From positions 1-64,000 of the forward strand of contig JARLJF010000074.1 of assembly GCA_031291335.1 (NCBI GenBank): a DNA stretch of 64,000 nucleotides, read 5' to 3'. Under the pieces are notes generated by a model, which searched no databases, was not told where the DNA came from, and saw nothing but the letters and a program-made list of their open reading frames with translations. How positions within the stretch are numbered: position 1 is the stretch's first letter; the number at the start of each line of letters is the position of its first letter. Below are positions 43,937 through 54,091 of this stretch, one piece after another. This stretch comes from Pandoraea sp. Its GTDB lineage: Bacteria > Pseudomonadota > Gammaproteobacteria > Burkholderiales > Burkholderiaceae. A program made the position numbers and the translations under genes.

Positions 43937-46900
43937 TCAGGCGTCGATGACGATGGCTTCGCGCGGCACCGCCTGACAGGCCAGGCACATGCCCGGCTCA
44001 TCGAACGCGAGGTCGCCCATGTGATCGACCTCGCCCAATAGCACGCGCACCGCGCAGCTCTCGCATTGACCGACACGGCATCCGCTCGGCAATGACAGCC
44101 CCAGCGACTCGGCAAACGACAGCAGGCTGCCATGCGAAGGGGTCCATACGGCTTCGCGCCCCGAACGGGCGAACGTGACCGGCCATGCGGCGTCGGCGTC
44201 GACACGCGGTGCGCTCGGCGAACGGAAGGCCTCTTTGAACATGTCGAACGCCGGCACGCCGCGCTCGGCAAGCGCCCCCATCACCGCCACCATCATGGGC
44301 TCCGGACCACACAGGTAGAAGCGTGCACGACGCGCGATCAGTTCGTCTGACACCACAGCAGCGGACAGTCGCTGCGTCGTGGCATAGTCGCGGCCGAGCA
44401 CATCCGTCTCGCGCGGCGCATCGTAGTAATTGACGATGTGGACGCCGGGCAAACGCTGCGCCAGCGCCGCCAGTCGCACCTGAAACGCGTGCGTGGCGCC
44501 ATTGCGGTTCGCGTAATGCAGCCAGACTTCGGGCGTTGGCGTCGGCATACGGTCCGCTTGCTCTGCCAGCGACTCCAGATGGCAAAGGAACGGCGTGATG
44601 CCGATACCGCCCGCGAAGCAGACAATCGGCTGACGGCTTTGCAGCGGCATCACGAAGCGCCCTGAAGGGGCGCCCAATTCAATGACATCGCCCACGCGCG
44701 CGCCGGTGTTGAGCCAACTGGAGACAAGGCCCTCAAACGGCTCGCCTTCGCGCGTGCGCCCCTGCTGATGCCGCACGGCGATGCGATAGCCACGACGCTC
44801 GCGTTCGTTGGCCGGTCCGGTGAGCGAGTAAGCCCGCGTCACGGGCTGCGCCTGCCCCGGAATCGGTACGCGCACGGTGACGTGCTGTCCCGCCAGATAG
44901 TCGGGCAGCCCCACGTCATCAAGCGGTTCGAACGCGATGGCGCGCACGCCATCGGCCGCCGCGTCGAGTGCGGCAATGCGAAAGCGCGCCAAGCCACTCC
45001 ACGGGCGGCGTGCCGGATCGCTCGCCGCATCGCGCGCGATGTCGCAGCGGAACGAGCGCAACGGCGACGATCCACTGATCGGATCGATGTCTTGTGTCGT
45101 CACCAACGCGTTGTAATTACTCGACTGCTCGCCCGCCATCGTAAAGCCGCGACGGCCGACACTGTCGCAGGCCTGCCACCAGCCGTACTCGGCGAGCAGC
45201 ACATCGAGGCCCAGCCCGGCGTCGAAGCTGGCACGAAAGCGCGCAACACCGGCCGGTGTCGTCACCCTCACCCAGTCACCTTCCGCAATGGCTTTCTGCT
45301 TCGCCAGCGACGGGTGCAGATGCACCACGGGATCGGGCGCGCGCATGCGCAAGCTGGCGAGTCCGCGATGCTGGCTGTGACAGTAGTAGCCGTTCTTTGT
45401 CGACCCGAGCAGCAGCGGGAAACGCTTCGCGTCGTCCTCGGTGACGGCACGCGCTGCCACATGCACCGGCACCGGCGGATAGCCGTGACGCAGCAGACGT
45501 TCGGAATATAGCTCGAGGCGGCGGGTTTCGGTGGCGAATCCGCGCGCGCCGCCCGCCTCGGCACGAGCGTACTTGCGCTCGTACTGCGGTTGTGGACGCG
45601 AAATCCCCTCGGGATGCGCACGCAGCGTCTGCACGTCGAGCCCGGTCGGGGCAAGCTGGTGATTCCAGCCCGCTTCGAGGCTCCCGCCGAAGAAGGCGTC
45701 GCCCATCCCCAAACGTACTGCGAGATCGAACACGATGTCGTTGTCGCTGCGCGATTCGCCGCGCGGCGACACCATGCGTTGACGCAACTGGATCAATGCG
45801 TCGGCCCGGTCGTCGATCTCGAAACCGGCCCGCAATCCTTCGCGCTCCCACGGCGTATTCACGGGTAGCACGATGTCGGCGTAACGCGCCGACGGGGTTT
45901 CGAACAGATCGCAATGAACGTGGAATTCAAGCGCTTCAAGGGCGTCGCGCGCCATCTCGTAATCGGCTTGCGACGCCAGCACATTAGTCCCGAAGCAGAA
46001 CAGCGCCCGCACGCGATAGGGATCGCCGTCGAGAATCGCCCGATAGGTATCGCGTGCGGTCACCCAGCCGCGTGCGGGCGGCCCCAGCGGACGCTCGTCG
46101 ATACCCAACGCCTTCGCCTGTTGTTCAGCGCTCAACAAATCGTGCTGACTGACGGCATTCACCGGTTGCCGCGTCATCACGCGATTGCCGCCGCGCCGGT
46201 CGAAACTGCCGGTCAGCGCATAGAGCACAGCGATGGCGCGCTCGATTTGCGTGGCATTCGCGTGCTGCGCCACGCCTGACCATGCGTGATACGCCACACG
46301 CTGGGCGCCGGTAAAAAGGCCGGCGGCGGCGTCGAGTTGTTCCGGAGAAACACCGCAAAGCTCACTCACCGTCTCCGGATCGTAGGCCGCCAGCCCTTCG
46401 CACAGATGATCGAAGGCCGGCCGGCAGACGATGTGCGCGCCGTCATCGGCAGTCAGTGTGAACTCGCCGCGCAAGGCCGCGTGGTTGGCGATGTCGCGTC
46501 CCAACGCTTGAGTGGTGTCATAGCAATGCGGTGCGCAAGCGTCCTCGTTCCAGACGACGAAGGCCTCGGGCGACGAGCCAGTTGGCGACGTCACCAGATC
46601 CCGCGCGCGCAGGAAAAGACCATTGTCGTTACGCACGAGCAATGGCGCGTTGGTCCACCGTCGCACGAACGTCTCGTCATACCGCCCGGTATCGATCAGA
46701 CGACGAGCGAGACCGAGCGCCAATGCCGCGTCGGTGCCGGGGCGCACGGGCAGCCATGCATCGGCGTCGGCGGCAAGCGGTGTCTTGCGCGGATCGACGA
46801 CGAGCAACCTGGCGCCTCGGACACGCCCGCGGCCGATGGCGTTGGCCTGACTCAGCCATGTGCTCGTCGGATTGTGGCCCCAGAGCATGATGACGTCCGC

Positions 46901-47398
46901 CTGCGCGTAGTCGGCCGTCGGCATACCGCAGCCAAACGTGAACGCATGCGCGAAGTCCTTGTGCCAGTTGCAGATTTCCGTCGCGTAGACGGTGTTCGGG
47001 CTGCCGAATACCCGGATGAAGCGCTCGATCCAGTCGATGCTGTCGGACAGCGGCGTGCCGCTCGGGGTGGTCACACCGAACGCCACGGCATGCGCGCCAC
47101 TTTCACGGCGGATGTCGCCCAGGCGTGATGCGATCTCGGTCAGCGCCTCGTCCCACGAGACGGGCTCCCAGCCCGGATCGTCCGCGCCCTTCGGGGCCGT
47201 GCGGCGCAGCGGCGTGGTCAGCCGGTCGGGGTGGTGCACCAGCTCCGGCGCGGCCTTCCCCTTGCGGCACATGGCGGCGCCATTCGGATGCGACGGATCG
47301 GGTTCGACCGCGATCAGTGCATCGTTTTCCACGCGATTGAGCGTGCCGCAGCGGGATCTGCACAGCGTACAGAACCCGGGCTTGACCTCCTGAACCAT
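43937..47398 (-). CDS. Molybdopterin oxidoreductase fused to flavin and 2Fe-2S reductase
   Basis: A 1153-residue fusion. Residues 10-44 hold a 4Fe-4S site (Cys10-x2-Cys13-x3-Cys17 and Cys44). A bis-MGD domain follows; Cys143 in ATEICNWHK is a good molybdenum ligand candidate. The molybdenum part ends about residue 790. A ferredoxin-reductase-like FAD domain (TRAYSLTGPANE) and NAD-binding domain (CFAGGIGITPFLCHL) follow, then a plant-type 2Fe-2S domain (SGCRVGQCESCAVRV, CLACQAV). Electrons could pass from substrate to NAD(P) or the reverse in a single chain. There is no Tat signal, so it is cytosolic. The fusion order is unusual. The gene is divergent from a LysR regulator. Confidence 0.88.
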   Translation of the reverse strand: MVQEVKPGFCTLCRSRCGTLNRVENDALIAVEPDPSHPNGAAMCRKGKAAPELVHHPDRLTTPLRRTAPKGADDPGWEPVSWDEALTEIASRLGDIRRESGAHAVAFGVTTPSGTPLSDSIDWIERFIRVFGSPNTVYATEICNWHKDFAHAFTFGCGMPTADYAQADVIMLWGHNPTSTWLSQANAIGRGRVRGARLLVVDPRKTPLAADADAWLPVRPGTDAALALGLARRLIDTGRYDETFVRRWTNAPLLVRNDNGLFLRARDLVTSPTGSSPEAFVVWNEDACAPHCYDTTQALGRDIANHAALRGEFTLTADDGAHIVCRPAFDHLCEGLAAYDPETVSELCGVSPEQLDAAAGLFTGAQRVAYHAWSGVAQHANATQIERAIAVLYALTGSFDRRGGNRVMTRQPVNAVSQHDLLSAEQQAKALGIDERPLGPPARGWVTARDTYRAILDGDPYRVRALFCFGTNVLASQADYEMARDALEALEFHVHCDLFETPSARYADIVLPVNTPWEREGLRAGFEIDDRADALIQLRQRMVSPRGESRSDNDIVFDLAVRLGMGDAFFGGSLEAGWNHQLAPTGLDVQTLRAHPEGISRPQPQYERKYARAEAGGARGFATETRRLELYSERLLRHGYPPVPVHVAARAVTEDDAKRFPLLLGSTKNGYYCHSQHRGLASLRMRAPDPVVHLHPSLAKQKAIAEGDWVRVTTPAGVARFRASFDAGLGLDVLLAEYGWWQACDSVGRRGFTMAGEQSSNYNALVTTQDIDPISGSSPLRSFRCDIARDAASDPARRPWSGLARFRIAALDAAADGVRAIAFEPLDDVGLPDYLAGQHVTVRVPIPGQAQPVTRAYSLTGPANERERRGYRIAVRHQQGRTREGEPFEGLVSSWLNTGARVGDVIELGAPSGRFVMPLQSRQPIVCFAGGIGITPFLCHLESLAEQADRMPTPTPEVWLHYANRNGATHAFQVRLAALAQRLPGVHIVNYYDAPRETDVLGRDYATTQRLSAAVVSDELIARRARFYLCGPEPMMVAVMGALAERGVPAFDMFKEAFRSPSAPRVDADAAWPVTFARSGREAVWTPSHGSLLSFAESLGLSLPSGCRVGQCESCAVRVLLGEVDHMGDLAFDEPGMCLACQAVPREAIVIDA

Positions 47399-47470
47399 GT
47401 CCCGTGCGTCTCTATATAGGAATCGATGTTCCGATGCTATACAGCCGCTTGTTTTATTACTAATATAAAA

Positions 47471-47488
47471 AATATAGTTTGCAATATT
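47471..47488. promoter_or_regulatory. Candidate LysR box in the divergent gap
   Basis: AATAT-N8-ATATT in an AT-rich 100-base gap between the molybdoenzyme and LysR genes. The dyad fits a LysR-type site but the low complexity of this stretch makes chance possible. Confidence 0.3.
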
Positions 47489-47498
47489 GATTTTTTAA

Positions 47499-48425
47499 AT
47501 GAAGCCAACCCTGCGTCAGATCGAGTATTTCGTGGCCGTGGCCGAGACCGGGCAGGTCATGCGGGCCGCCGAGCGGTGCAGTGCGTCGCAGTCGTCGCTG
47601 ACGATTGCGTTGCAGAATCTGGAGGTAATCGTCGGTGCGCCGCTGTTCATCCGGCATGCGAAGGGACTGCGGCCGACAGATGCCGGCGAGCGGTTTCTGC
47701 GTCACGCGTACCGCATCCTGAACGCGACCGACGACGCGCTGCACGAAGCCCGCACGCTGCCCGACGATGCGGGCGGCCGGCTGCGGCTTGCCGTCACGGA
47801 GACGATCTCGGCCTACTTGCTGCCCTCGGTGGCGAGCACCTTGTCCAAGCGCTTTCCGAACGTGGAACTCACCTTGATCGAAGGCGAGCGTCGTGAGCTG
47901 GAAACGGCGCTGCTCGCGGGCGACGTCGATCTGGCGTTGCTGCTGGTATCGAATGTGGTCGCCGACGGACTCGTCTCGCACACGCTACTGCGTTCAACGC
48001 GGCGGTTGTGGACCAGCCCCGGGCATCCGCTGCTCGACAAACCGAGTGTCACCCTCGACGACGTGCGCGGGCAGCGCTTCCTGCTACTGGATATGGACGA
48101 ACACGTGCAGACGGTCGAGCGCTACTGGCACGCGGCGCAGGTCGAACCGGTCGTGCACTTCCGTACGCGCTCGATCGAATCGATTCGCAGTCTTGTCGCG
48201 CAGGGGTATGGGGTATCGATTCTTTCGGATCTCGTCTATCGCCCATGGTCCATCGATGGCGGGCGGATCTTGCGACGGGATCTGGGCACGGGCGTGCCGT
48301 CGATGGATGTGGGATTGGTGTGGGCAGAACGACGTCCGCCGCAGGGCTTGACCGAGCGCATCGTCAGCGCGCTGCGCTCGCTCATCCGCGAAATCAATGA
48401 TCGCGGACATATGGGCGTCGAATGA
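47499..48425 (+). CDS. LysR-family transcription regulator
   Basis: A 308-residue LysR-type regulator. The HTH is MRAAERCSASQSSLTIALQN, and the linker/effector part begins GAPLFIRHAKGLRPTDAG. It is divergent from the molybdoenzyme operon, with 100 bases between, and so probably controls it. The start at 47499 lies in AT-rich DNA without a strong ribosome-binding site. Its effector is unknown. Confidence 0.93.
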   Translation: MKPTLRQIEYFVAVAETGQVMRAAERCSASQSSLTIALQNLEVIVGAPLFIRHAKGLRPTDAGERFLRHAYRILNATDDALHEARTLPDDAGGRLRLAVTETISAYLLPSVASTLSKRFPNVELTLIEGERRELETALLAGDVDLALLLVSNVVADGLVSHTLLRSTRRLWTSPGHPLLDKPSVTLDDVRGQRFLLLDMDEHVQTVERYWHAAQVEPVVHFRTRSIESIRSLVAQGYGVSILSDLVYRPWSIDGGRILRRDLGTGVPSMDVGLVWAERRPPQGLTERIVSALRSLIREINDRGHMGVE

Positions 48426-48475
48426 TCGACTGACGGCAACGCACGCGACTGACGCGGCGTCGCCGTCTGCAACGC

Positions 48476-49477
48476 TTACGCGCGACGCGTGGCCAGTTCG
48501 GCGCCTTGACGCAGGGCTTCGAGCAGACTGCCCTCGTCGGCAATGCCCTTGCCTGCGATGTCGAACGCCGTGCCGTGATCGACCGACGTGCGCACCACTT
48601 GCAGACCTACGGTGACGTTCACGCCGGCTTCGAGACCCAGCACCTTCACGGGACCGTGACCCTGATCGTGATACATCGCGACCACGAGATCGAAGTCACC
48701 GCGACCGGCACGGAAGAACAGCGTGTCGGCCGGCAGCGGGCCTTCGATGTCCCAGCCGCGTTCCCGCAGCAGTTGCACCGCCGGCACGATCTTCTCTTCT
48801 TCTTCGCCGTAACCGAACAGGCCGTTCTCGCCCGCGTGCGGATTGATGCCGCATACGGCAATGCGCGGATTGGCGATGCCCGCCTTGACCAGCGTGGCAT
48901 GGCCGCGCTCGATCGTACGCTGCACCAGACCCGGCTCGATCTTGCGAATCGCGTCGATGATGCCGATGTGGGTCGTCACGTGAATCACGCGCAGTTGCGG
49001 CGCGACGAGCATCATCGACACTTCGTCGACGCCCGTCAGGTGAGCCAGCATCTCGGTATGGCCCGGGAACTTGTGGCCGCCGGCGTGCAGGGCTTCCTTG
49101 TTCAGCGGGGCCGTGCAGATCGCGTCGATTTCACCGGCCTCGGCAAGCTTCGCAGCGTGTGCAATGTATTGATACGCCGCATCGCCCGCGATGGCGGACA
49201 GTTGACCGAACGGCAGGTCTTCCGGAATCAGATCGAGGTCGATGCACTCGATCACGCCCGGCGTGAATGTCGCTTGCGAGACCGTCTGGATGCGTCGCAC
49301 GCTCAGCGGCTTCTTGACGATGGCGATGGCTTGTTCCAGACGTCGCGCGTCGCCGATCACCATCGGACGGCACTGTTGATAGACGCTGTCGTGCGCCAGG
49401 CTCTTGACGATGATTTCCGGGCCGACGCCAGCCGCATCACCCATGGTGATGCCAATGACAGGGAGATATTGATTCAT
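48476..49477 (-). CDS. pdxA2: PdxA2-type 4-phospho-D-threonate dehydrogenase
   Basis: A 333-residue member of the PdxA family. Metal-binding histidines are in KFPGHTEML, GINPHAGENG and AMYHDQGHGP, and the start is GITMGDAAGVGPEII. It is probably the catabolic PdxA2 rather than PdxA of vitamin B6 synthesis, because the DUF1537 kinase and KdgT-type carrier are the next upstream genes. Known PdxA2 enzymes oxidise D-threonate 4-phosphate (or an erythronate) and release carbon dioxide and dihydroxyacetone phosphate. It is the last gene of the cluster. The gap to the kinase gene is about 120 bases and pyrimidine-rich. Confidence 0.85.
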   Translation of the reverse strand: MNQYLPVIGITMGDAAGVGPEIIVKSLAHDSVYQQCRPMVIGDARRLEQAIAIVKKPLSVRRIQTVSQATFTPGVIECIDLDLIPEDLPFGQLSAIAGDAAYQYIAHAAKLAEAGEIDAICTAPLNKEALHAGGHKFPGHTEMLAHLTGVDEVSMMLVAPQLRVIHVTTHIGIIDAIRKIEPGLVQRTIERGHATLVKAGIANPRIAVCGINPHAGENGLFGYGEEEEKIVPAVQLLRERGWDIEGPLPADTLFFRAGRGDFDLVVAMYHDQGHGPVKVLGLEAGVNVTVGLQVVRTSVDHGTAFDIAGKGIADEGSLLEALRQGAELATRRA

Positions 49478-49599
49478 GGCGTTGCGTTGATATCCGTTTC
49501 GTTGGGGTGATGCCCGGAACGTGTTGCGTGTTCCGGATCGTTGTCCTGTTGTCCTGCTTGCTGCTTGCTACCTGCTATTCGCTATCCGCTTGCCCCGCC

Positions 49600-50874
49600 T
49601 CAATGGGCGTCGCAGACCTTCGCCGCGGCGCGCAGATGCCGGTAGGCGCTGTGCAATGCCGCTTCTCCGCCAAAGGCACCCGCCTTGGTCACGATGCGCA
49701 TCGGCGAACCGCCGGCAGGTCGTCCCACGGCCACGCCCGGCTCGACTTCCGAGAGCAACTCCAGCGCGCCGATACCGGCTTCGCTCAACATCGCGCGCGC
49801 CGTTTCGCCGCCCGTCACGATGAGGCCCGACAGCCGCGAGAAATGCGGCGCGATCAACGTCGCCAGCGCTGCCGACAATTGCGCGCCCTCGGCGGGATCG
49901 AACGCGTCGTCGCGGCCGATTCGCACCAGCAGATCGGTACCGGCTTCGATGGCGTCGCCAATGCGCTCACGCCAGAGCGCACGCTCGGCATGCGCCTCAC
50001 CGGCACGCAACACCGCAGGCGGCACGATCCATTCGAGTACGTCGTTGTCTTCGCACAGGCGCGCGCATTGCTGCTGCGACACGGCGGACAAACTGCCGAC
50101 CAGCGTCAGCACGCGGCCGCTCGCAACGTCTTGCGTCGTCGCGCCCGCATGGCCCTGCCCATCGTCTGAAGGTTCCGGCGACTCGAACAATGCAGGCAAT
50201 TCGGCCAGCTCGCGCGCGAGTCCCCCCGAGCCAACCCAGAAAATATCCGTTAGCGCCACACTGGCACGCGCCAGCATGGCGAGATCGTCGTCCGTCGTCG
50301 CATCGACGATCAACGCCGTCACGCCATTGGCGCGCGCTTGGGCGATCACAGCGTTCAGCGCTGAATGGACCTTGGCGAAATCGCCGCGCAATACGTCGAC
50401 CGGCACCGTCTGCGTCGTCATGCCGGCAGCCGCCAGCATGGGCGCGAGACGCGCCTCCTGAGCGTCATGCTCCAGCCGCCACGTGTCCGTCTCGGCGAGC
50501 GGCACGCCGCGCACGAAGACTTCGCCGCCCTGCACGGTGCGTCCCGTGGCGGGGAATGCGGGCGCCACGATGGCGAGTCCCGCGAGCGGCTGCAATGCCG
50601 CGACTTCCGCCACCCAGTTACCACGCAACGTTGAGTCGATTTTCTTGTACAGACGACGGCCTGGCGCGGCAAGGCGCTGCCACGCCGCAACCGCACGTGC
50701 GGCTGCCTCGGAGGGCGCGAGACGACGCGTGTCCGTGTCGATCGCCACCACTTGGGCTGCCGCATTGAAGCCGTCGACGTCGAGCGACACGACGCTGCGA
50801 CGGCCGGCGTTGGTAAAGCCGATCGCGCAGTCGGCGGCGCCAGACAGATCGTCGGCGACAATCAGAATGCTCAC
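49600..50874 (-). CDS. DUF1537 four-carbon acid sugar kinase
   Basis: A 424-residue kinase of the DUF1537 (DtnK/OtnK/DenD) family. The N-terminal motif is [17 protein letters not shown], with [11 protein letters not shown] as the substrate loop, and the C-terminal ATP site shows [11 protein letters not shown]. The family phosphorylates D-threonate, L-threonate or erythronate. With PdxA2 downstream, D-threonate kinase (DtnK) is the best guess. Its start overlaps the stop of the carrier gene by four bases. Confidence 0.87.
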   Translation of the reverse strand: MSILIVADDLSGAADCAIGFTNAGRRSVVSLDVDGFNAAAQVVAIDTDTRRLAPSEAAARAVAAWQRLAAPGRRLYKKIDSTLRGNWVAEVAALQPLAGLAIVAPAFPATGRTVQGGEVFVRGVPLAETDTWRLEHDAQEARLAPMLAAAGMTTQTVPVDVLRGDFAKVHSALNAVIAQARANGVTALIVDATTDDDLAMLARASVALTDIFWVGSGGLARELAELPALFESPEPSDDGQGHAGATTQDVASGRVLTLVGSLSAVSQQQCARLCEDNDVLEWIVPPAVLRAGEAHAERALWRERIGDAIEAGTDLLVRIGRDDAFDPAEGAQLSAALATLIAPHFSRLSGLIVTGGETARAMLSEAGIGALELLSEVEPGVAVGRPAGGSPMRIVTKAGAFGGEAALHSAYRHLRAAAKVCDAH

Positions 50875-51860
50875 CGCACCGCCCCCTTGGCTGCCGCCCC
50901 TGCCTCACGCGCCATCGCACGTTTGGCGACAGCCGCCGTGAGGATCGGAGAGACGATGGCCGTCACCACCACGCAGGCGGCGACGAGCAGCGTGGCGCTC
51001 TTGGCCGCTTCCTCATAGACCGGGTTTGCGGCCGCAATCAGCGCTGGCACCGCGGCGGCGTTACCCGCCGTGTTGGCGGCAGCCGTACCCGCCACGCCGG
51101 TGCCGCCCGTCAGACGGTCAACGATGTACAGCGGAATGCCCGTCACGACGACAACGGCGAAACCGAGCAGAATGCCCAACAGGCCGGCCTGCCACACCTT
51201 GTGCAGATCGAGGCCCGCGCCAAGCGCCAGCGCGAAGAACGGAATCATCACCGGCACGGCGCGGCCCAGGAAGTCACGCATTTCACGGTCGAGATTGCCC
51301 AGCAGCATGCCGACGGCCAGCGGCAGAATGCTGCCCACCAGCGTCGGCCACGGGAAGGCGGACAGCCCCGCAACACCCAGCGTGACCATCGTCAGGAACG
51401 GGCCCGACTCCAGCGACATGATCGTGTACGCGCCCACGTCTTCCGAGCGGCCGTACTGCCCCATCAGCGCCATGTACAGGCCGCCGTTGGTGTCGTTCAT
51501 CGCTGCCACCACAGCCAGCGTGGAAATGCCGGCGAACATGCCCGACGTGATCGGCGCTTCACCCAGGAAGTGCCCCAGCACAACGCCAACGACGATTGCC
51601 GCGCCCACCTTGGCTCCGAACAACGCGCCGCCCTTCTTGATCAGGTAAGGCGTTGCCTTGACATCGATGCTCGCGCCCATGCAGACGTAGAACACCGCGA
51701 GAATCGGCAGCGCGCCCGTGAACAGGGCATTGGTAAACGAGCCGAAGAACTTCGGCATACCCGGCATGAACGTGGCAATCAACGAACCGATCAGCAGGGG
51801 AACGATCATCATCCCGCCCGGTACGCGCTCGATTGCACGCTTGATATGAATTTGAGCCAT
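50871..51860 (-). CDS. KdgT-type 2-keto-3-deoxygluconate/sugar acid permease
   Basis: A 329-residue carrier with ten hydrophobic segments. The KdgT-family pattern includes [40 protein letters not shown] and [20 protein letters not shown]. The start at 51860 has GGGAGAC upstream; the ORF is open to 51956 but the extra residues are not like the family. It is the first gene of the operon and probably imports the four-carbon sugar acid used by the kinase. The operator-like repeats lie directly upstream. Confidence 0.9.
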   Translation of the reverse strand: MAQIHIKRAIERVPGGMMIVPLLIGSLIATFMPGMPKFFGSFTNALFTGALPILAVFYVCMGASIDVKATPYLIKKGGALFGAKVGAAIVVGVVLGHFLGEAPITSGMFAGISTLAVVAAMNDTNGGLYMALMGQYGRSEDVGAYTIMSLESGPFLTMVTLGVAGLSAFPWPTLVGSILPLAVGMLLGNLDREMRDFLGRAVPVMIPFFALALGAGLDLHKVWQAGLLGILLGFAVVVVTGIPLYIVDRLTGGTGVAGTAAANTAGNAAAVPALIAAANPVYEEAAKSATLLVAACVVVTAIVSPILTAAVAKRAMAREAGAAAKGAVR

Positions 51861-51883
51861 TGTTGTCTCCCGACTGGTATAGA

Positions 51884-51916
51884 TTTTGATCAATCGATCA
51901 TTATTTTGATCGTTTT
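51884..51916. promoter_or_regulatory. Operator-like repeats before the permease gene
   Basis: TGATCAATCGATCA (51887-51900) is followed by TTTTGATCG (51904-51912). The element TGATCGA/TCGATCA is shared with the palindrome at 52030-52052. The two sets flank the start of the operon and the DeoR gene, as expected for sites bound by that regulator. Confidence 0.55.
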
Positions 51917-52029
51917 GAGCAGACGGAAGTCTAATCTCTGCCAGAAAAATGTGCAAATTTTGTGACTAAGGGTTTATCCTCGGCAGAAATCGGTCAAATC
52001 TGCTCTGCCACGGGCTTCGATTTCCACCC

Positions 52030-52052
52030 AAAATGATCGATTCGATCATTTT
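52030..52052. promoter_or_regulatory. Perfect palindrome in the DeoR control region
   Basis: AAAATGATCGA, T, TCGATCATTTT is a perfect 23-base dyad. It sits 155 bases ahead of the DeoR gene and 170 bases ahead of the permease gene, and shares its core with repeats at 51884-51916. The rest of the 347-base gap has no other feature I can name. Confidence 0.6.
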
Positions 52053-52207
52053 CGAGACACCTGACGATCACGGCGAGGCCGAGCGGCCTCTTTACCTCGT
52101 ATCGGACGATTTCCGTACGCGGCAAGCTACACTATGCGCGCCGCGCGGCGAACACGCTGTGCGCCCGCGTGACTCCACGATTCGTTCTGCTCAGCTTCGA
52201 TTCATCC

Positions 52208-52972
52208 ATGAAAGTTGCGAACCGCCGCGAGGCGATTTTCAAAGCCGTCCTGTCGGGCATGACCGATGTTGCCGCGCTATGCGCGCATTTCGGCATGTCG
52301 GAAGCCACTGTGCGTCGCGATCTGCGCGCGCTGGCCGACGAGCGCCGCATCGTGCGCACGTACGGTGGCGCCGCCGCCCCCGTACGCATGCATGAACCCG
52401 AGGAGTCGCTGGAGTTGCGTCGCGAGAGCTTCCGCGAGCAGAAGGACGCCATCGCGCGGGCTGCGGTGGCACACGTCGACGACGGCGACACGATCTTTCT
52501 GGACGGCGGCACCACGACCGAAGCCATGGCGCGCTTTCTTGCCGGACGCGAAGGGGTGCACGTCGTGACGAACAACCTGCTCGCCGTAGGAGCGCTGGCC
52601 GCCAACAAGGTCCCCGTGACGCTGATCGGCGGCGACGTACGGCCGTCGAGCATGAGTGTGCTCGGGCCGTTGGCGCAACTGGCGCTCTCGCGGGTGTCCG
52701 TCGACAAGGCATTTCTGGGTGCGGACGGCGTCGTGGCCGGGCGCGGCCTGTGCGAGGCCTCGGCCGAACAGGCGTGGCTCAAGGAGTGCATCATCCGTCA
52801 GTCGGCCAGCGTGTATGTGCTGGTCACCGCCAACAAGCTCGACCGCGCCAGCCAGCAGCATTGGACTCCGCTCGAGCGTGCCTGGACGCTCGTCACCGAG
52901 GCCCGCACCGACGATGACGCGCTCACGGAATTCCGCAAGCACGCCGAGATCACGATCGAGTCGGTGAGCTGA
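52208..52972 (+). CDS. DeoR-family transcription regulator
   Basis: A 254-residue DeoR-type repressor. The N-terminal winged helix is MTDVAALCAHFGMSEATVRRD, then LADERRIVRTYGGA. The C-terminal sensor domain has FLDGGTTTEAMARF, VVTNNLLAVGAL, GGDVRPSSMSV and FLGADGV, typical of sugar-phosphate-sensing members. It is divergent from the permease-kinase-PdxA2 operon and probably represses it until a phosphorylated intermediate appears. The start at 52208 is chosen to fit family length; a GTG at 52169 is an alternative. Confidence 0.9.
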   Translation: MKVANRREAIFKAVLSGMTDVAALCAHFGMSEATVRRDLRALADERRIVRTYGGAAAPVRMHEPEESLELRRESFREQKDAIARAAVAHVDDGDTIFLDGGTTTEAMARFLAGREGVHVVTNNLLAVGALAANKVPVTLIGGDVRPSSMSVLGPLAQLALSRVSVDKAFLGADGVVAGRGLCEASAEQAWLKECIIRQSASVYVLVTANKLDRASQQHWTPLERAWTLVTEARTDDDALTEFRKHAEITIESVS

Positions 52973-53101
52973 CGTTGTAATCTGTCGAGACATGTACGTG
53001 CCTCAATGCGTCGTGAATCCTCGCCCGGACGCTAACGAAATTTGCCTGTCGCAAAATGTCCCCCATGGCGCATTTCGCGCATTTGCCAAGGCAAGACCCG
53101 T

Positions 53102-54043
53102 ATGACGATGAATCGACGCACCCTGCTCATGGCAGCCGGCATGACCTTGATGGCGGGATCGCTGCGCGCCGCAGCGGCTGGCGGCATTGCGCCCGCGTCA
53201 CGCATCCCCTTGTGGCCTGACGTGCCGCCGGGCGGCGGCGGGCCGCGCGGCCCGATAGACACCAGCGCCAAGGGCGCCGTCACCAACGTCGCCGCCCCGT
53301 TTCTGGAAGTGTTCGCACCGCAACGGCCCAATGGCGCCGCGATGCTCATCGCAGCCGGCGGCGGATACAAGCGCATGGAGATCGGTTCGGAAGCCCGGCC
53401 TGCGGCACAGTGGCTGGCGGCACGCGGCATCACCGCATTCGTGCTCGCCTACCGTCTGCCCATCGAAGGATGGAACGACGGTCCCCTCGCCCCATTACAG
53501 GATGCGCAACGCGCGCTGCGCGTGATCCGTGCCGAAGCGCCCCGACGGGGGCTGGATGCCGATCGCCTGGGCGTACTCGGCTTCTCGGCGGGCGGGCACC
53601 TCATGGGAATGGCGGCGGCGCGCTCTGCGTTCCCGTCGTATCGCCCGATCGACGACATCGACACGCAATCCGCCCGCCCGGAGAATGCGGCGCTGATCTA
53701 CCCCGTCATCACGCTGATGCCGCCATACGATCACACATCGACGCGACGCTCGCTCGTCGGCCAGCATCCCAGCGAAAGGGCAAGTGAAATGTGGTCGGTA
53801 GAAACGCATGTGAAAGCGGGCTGCCCGCCGGTCTTCCTGACACAAGCGGACGACGATCCCATCTCGAACCCCGAGAACACGCGCATCATGCAGCGGGCTT
53901 GCGAGCGGGCGGGTGTGCCGGTCGAGCGTCATCCGCTCGCAAGCGGCGGTCACAGTTTCGGTATGGGACGGCCCGGCACGCCAACGGCGCAATGGCCGAC
54001 CTTCTATGAAGCCTGGTTACGCAATCGTCAGATGATCGCGTGA
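53102..54043 (+). CDS. Exported alpha/beta-hydrolase (acetyl-esterase-like)
   Basis: A 313-residue hydrolase. The N-terminus has a twin-arginine-like signal (NRRTLLMAAGMTLMAGSLRA), so it is probably exported. The catalytic set is visible: serine in LGFSAGGHL, aspartate in QADDDPIS, histidine in SGGHSFGMG; AAGGGYKRM is the oxyanion loop. The group includes acetyl-xylan and sialic-acid-type esterases. The start at 53102 is the ATG just ahead of a second in-frame ATG. It stands alone between the DeoR and LysR genes. Confidence 0.88.
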   Translation: MTMNRRTLLMAAGMTLMAGSLRAAAAGGIAPASRIPLWPDVPPGGGGPRGPIDTSAKGAVTNVAAPFLEVFAPQRPNGAAMLIAAGGGYKRMEIGSEARPAAQWLAARGITAFVLAYRLPIEGWNDGPLAPLQDAQRALRVIRAEAPRRGLDADRLGVLGFSAGGHLMGMAAARSAFPSYRPIDDIDTQSARPENAALIYPVITLMPPYDHTSTRRSLVGQHPSERASEMWSVETHVKAGCPPVFLTQADDDPISNPENTRIMQRACERAGVPVERHPLASGGHSFGMGRPGTPTAQWPTFYEAWLRNRQMIA

Positions 54044-54091
54044 CTGCGGGACAGACACCACGGCGAGGCAGCAGAACGCCTCGCATGCGTG

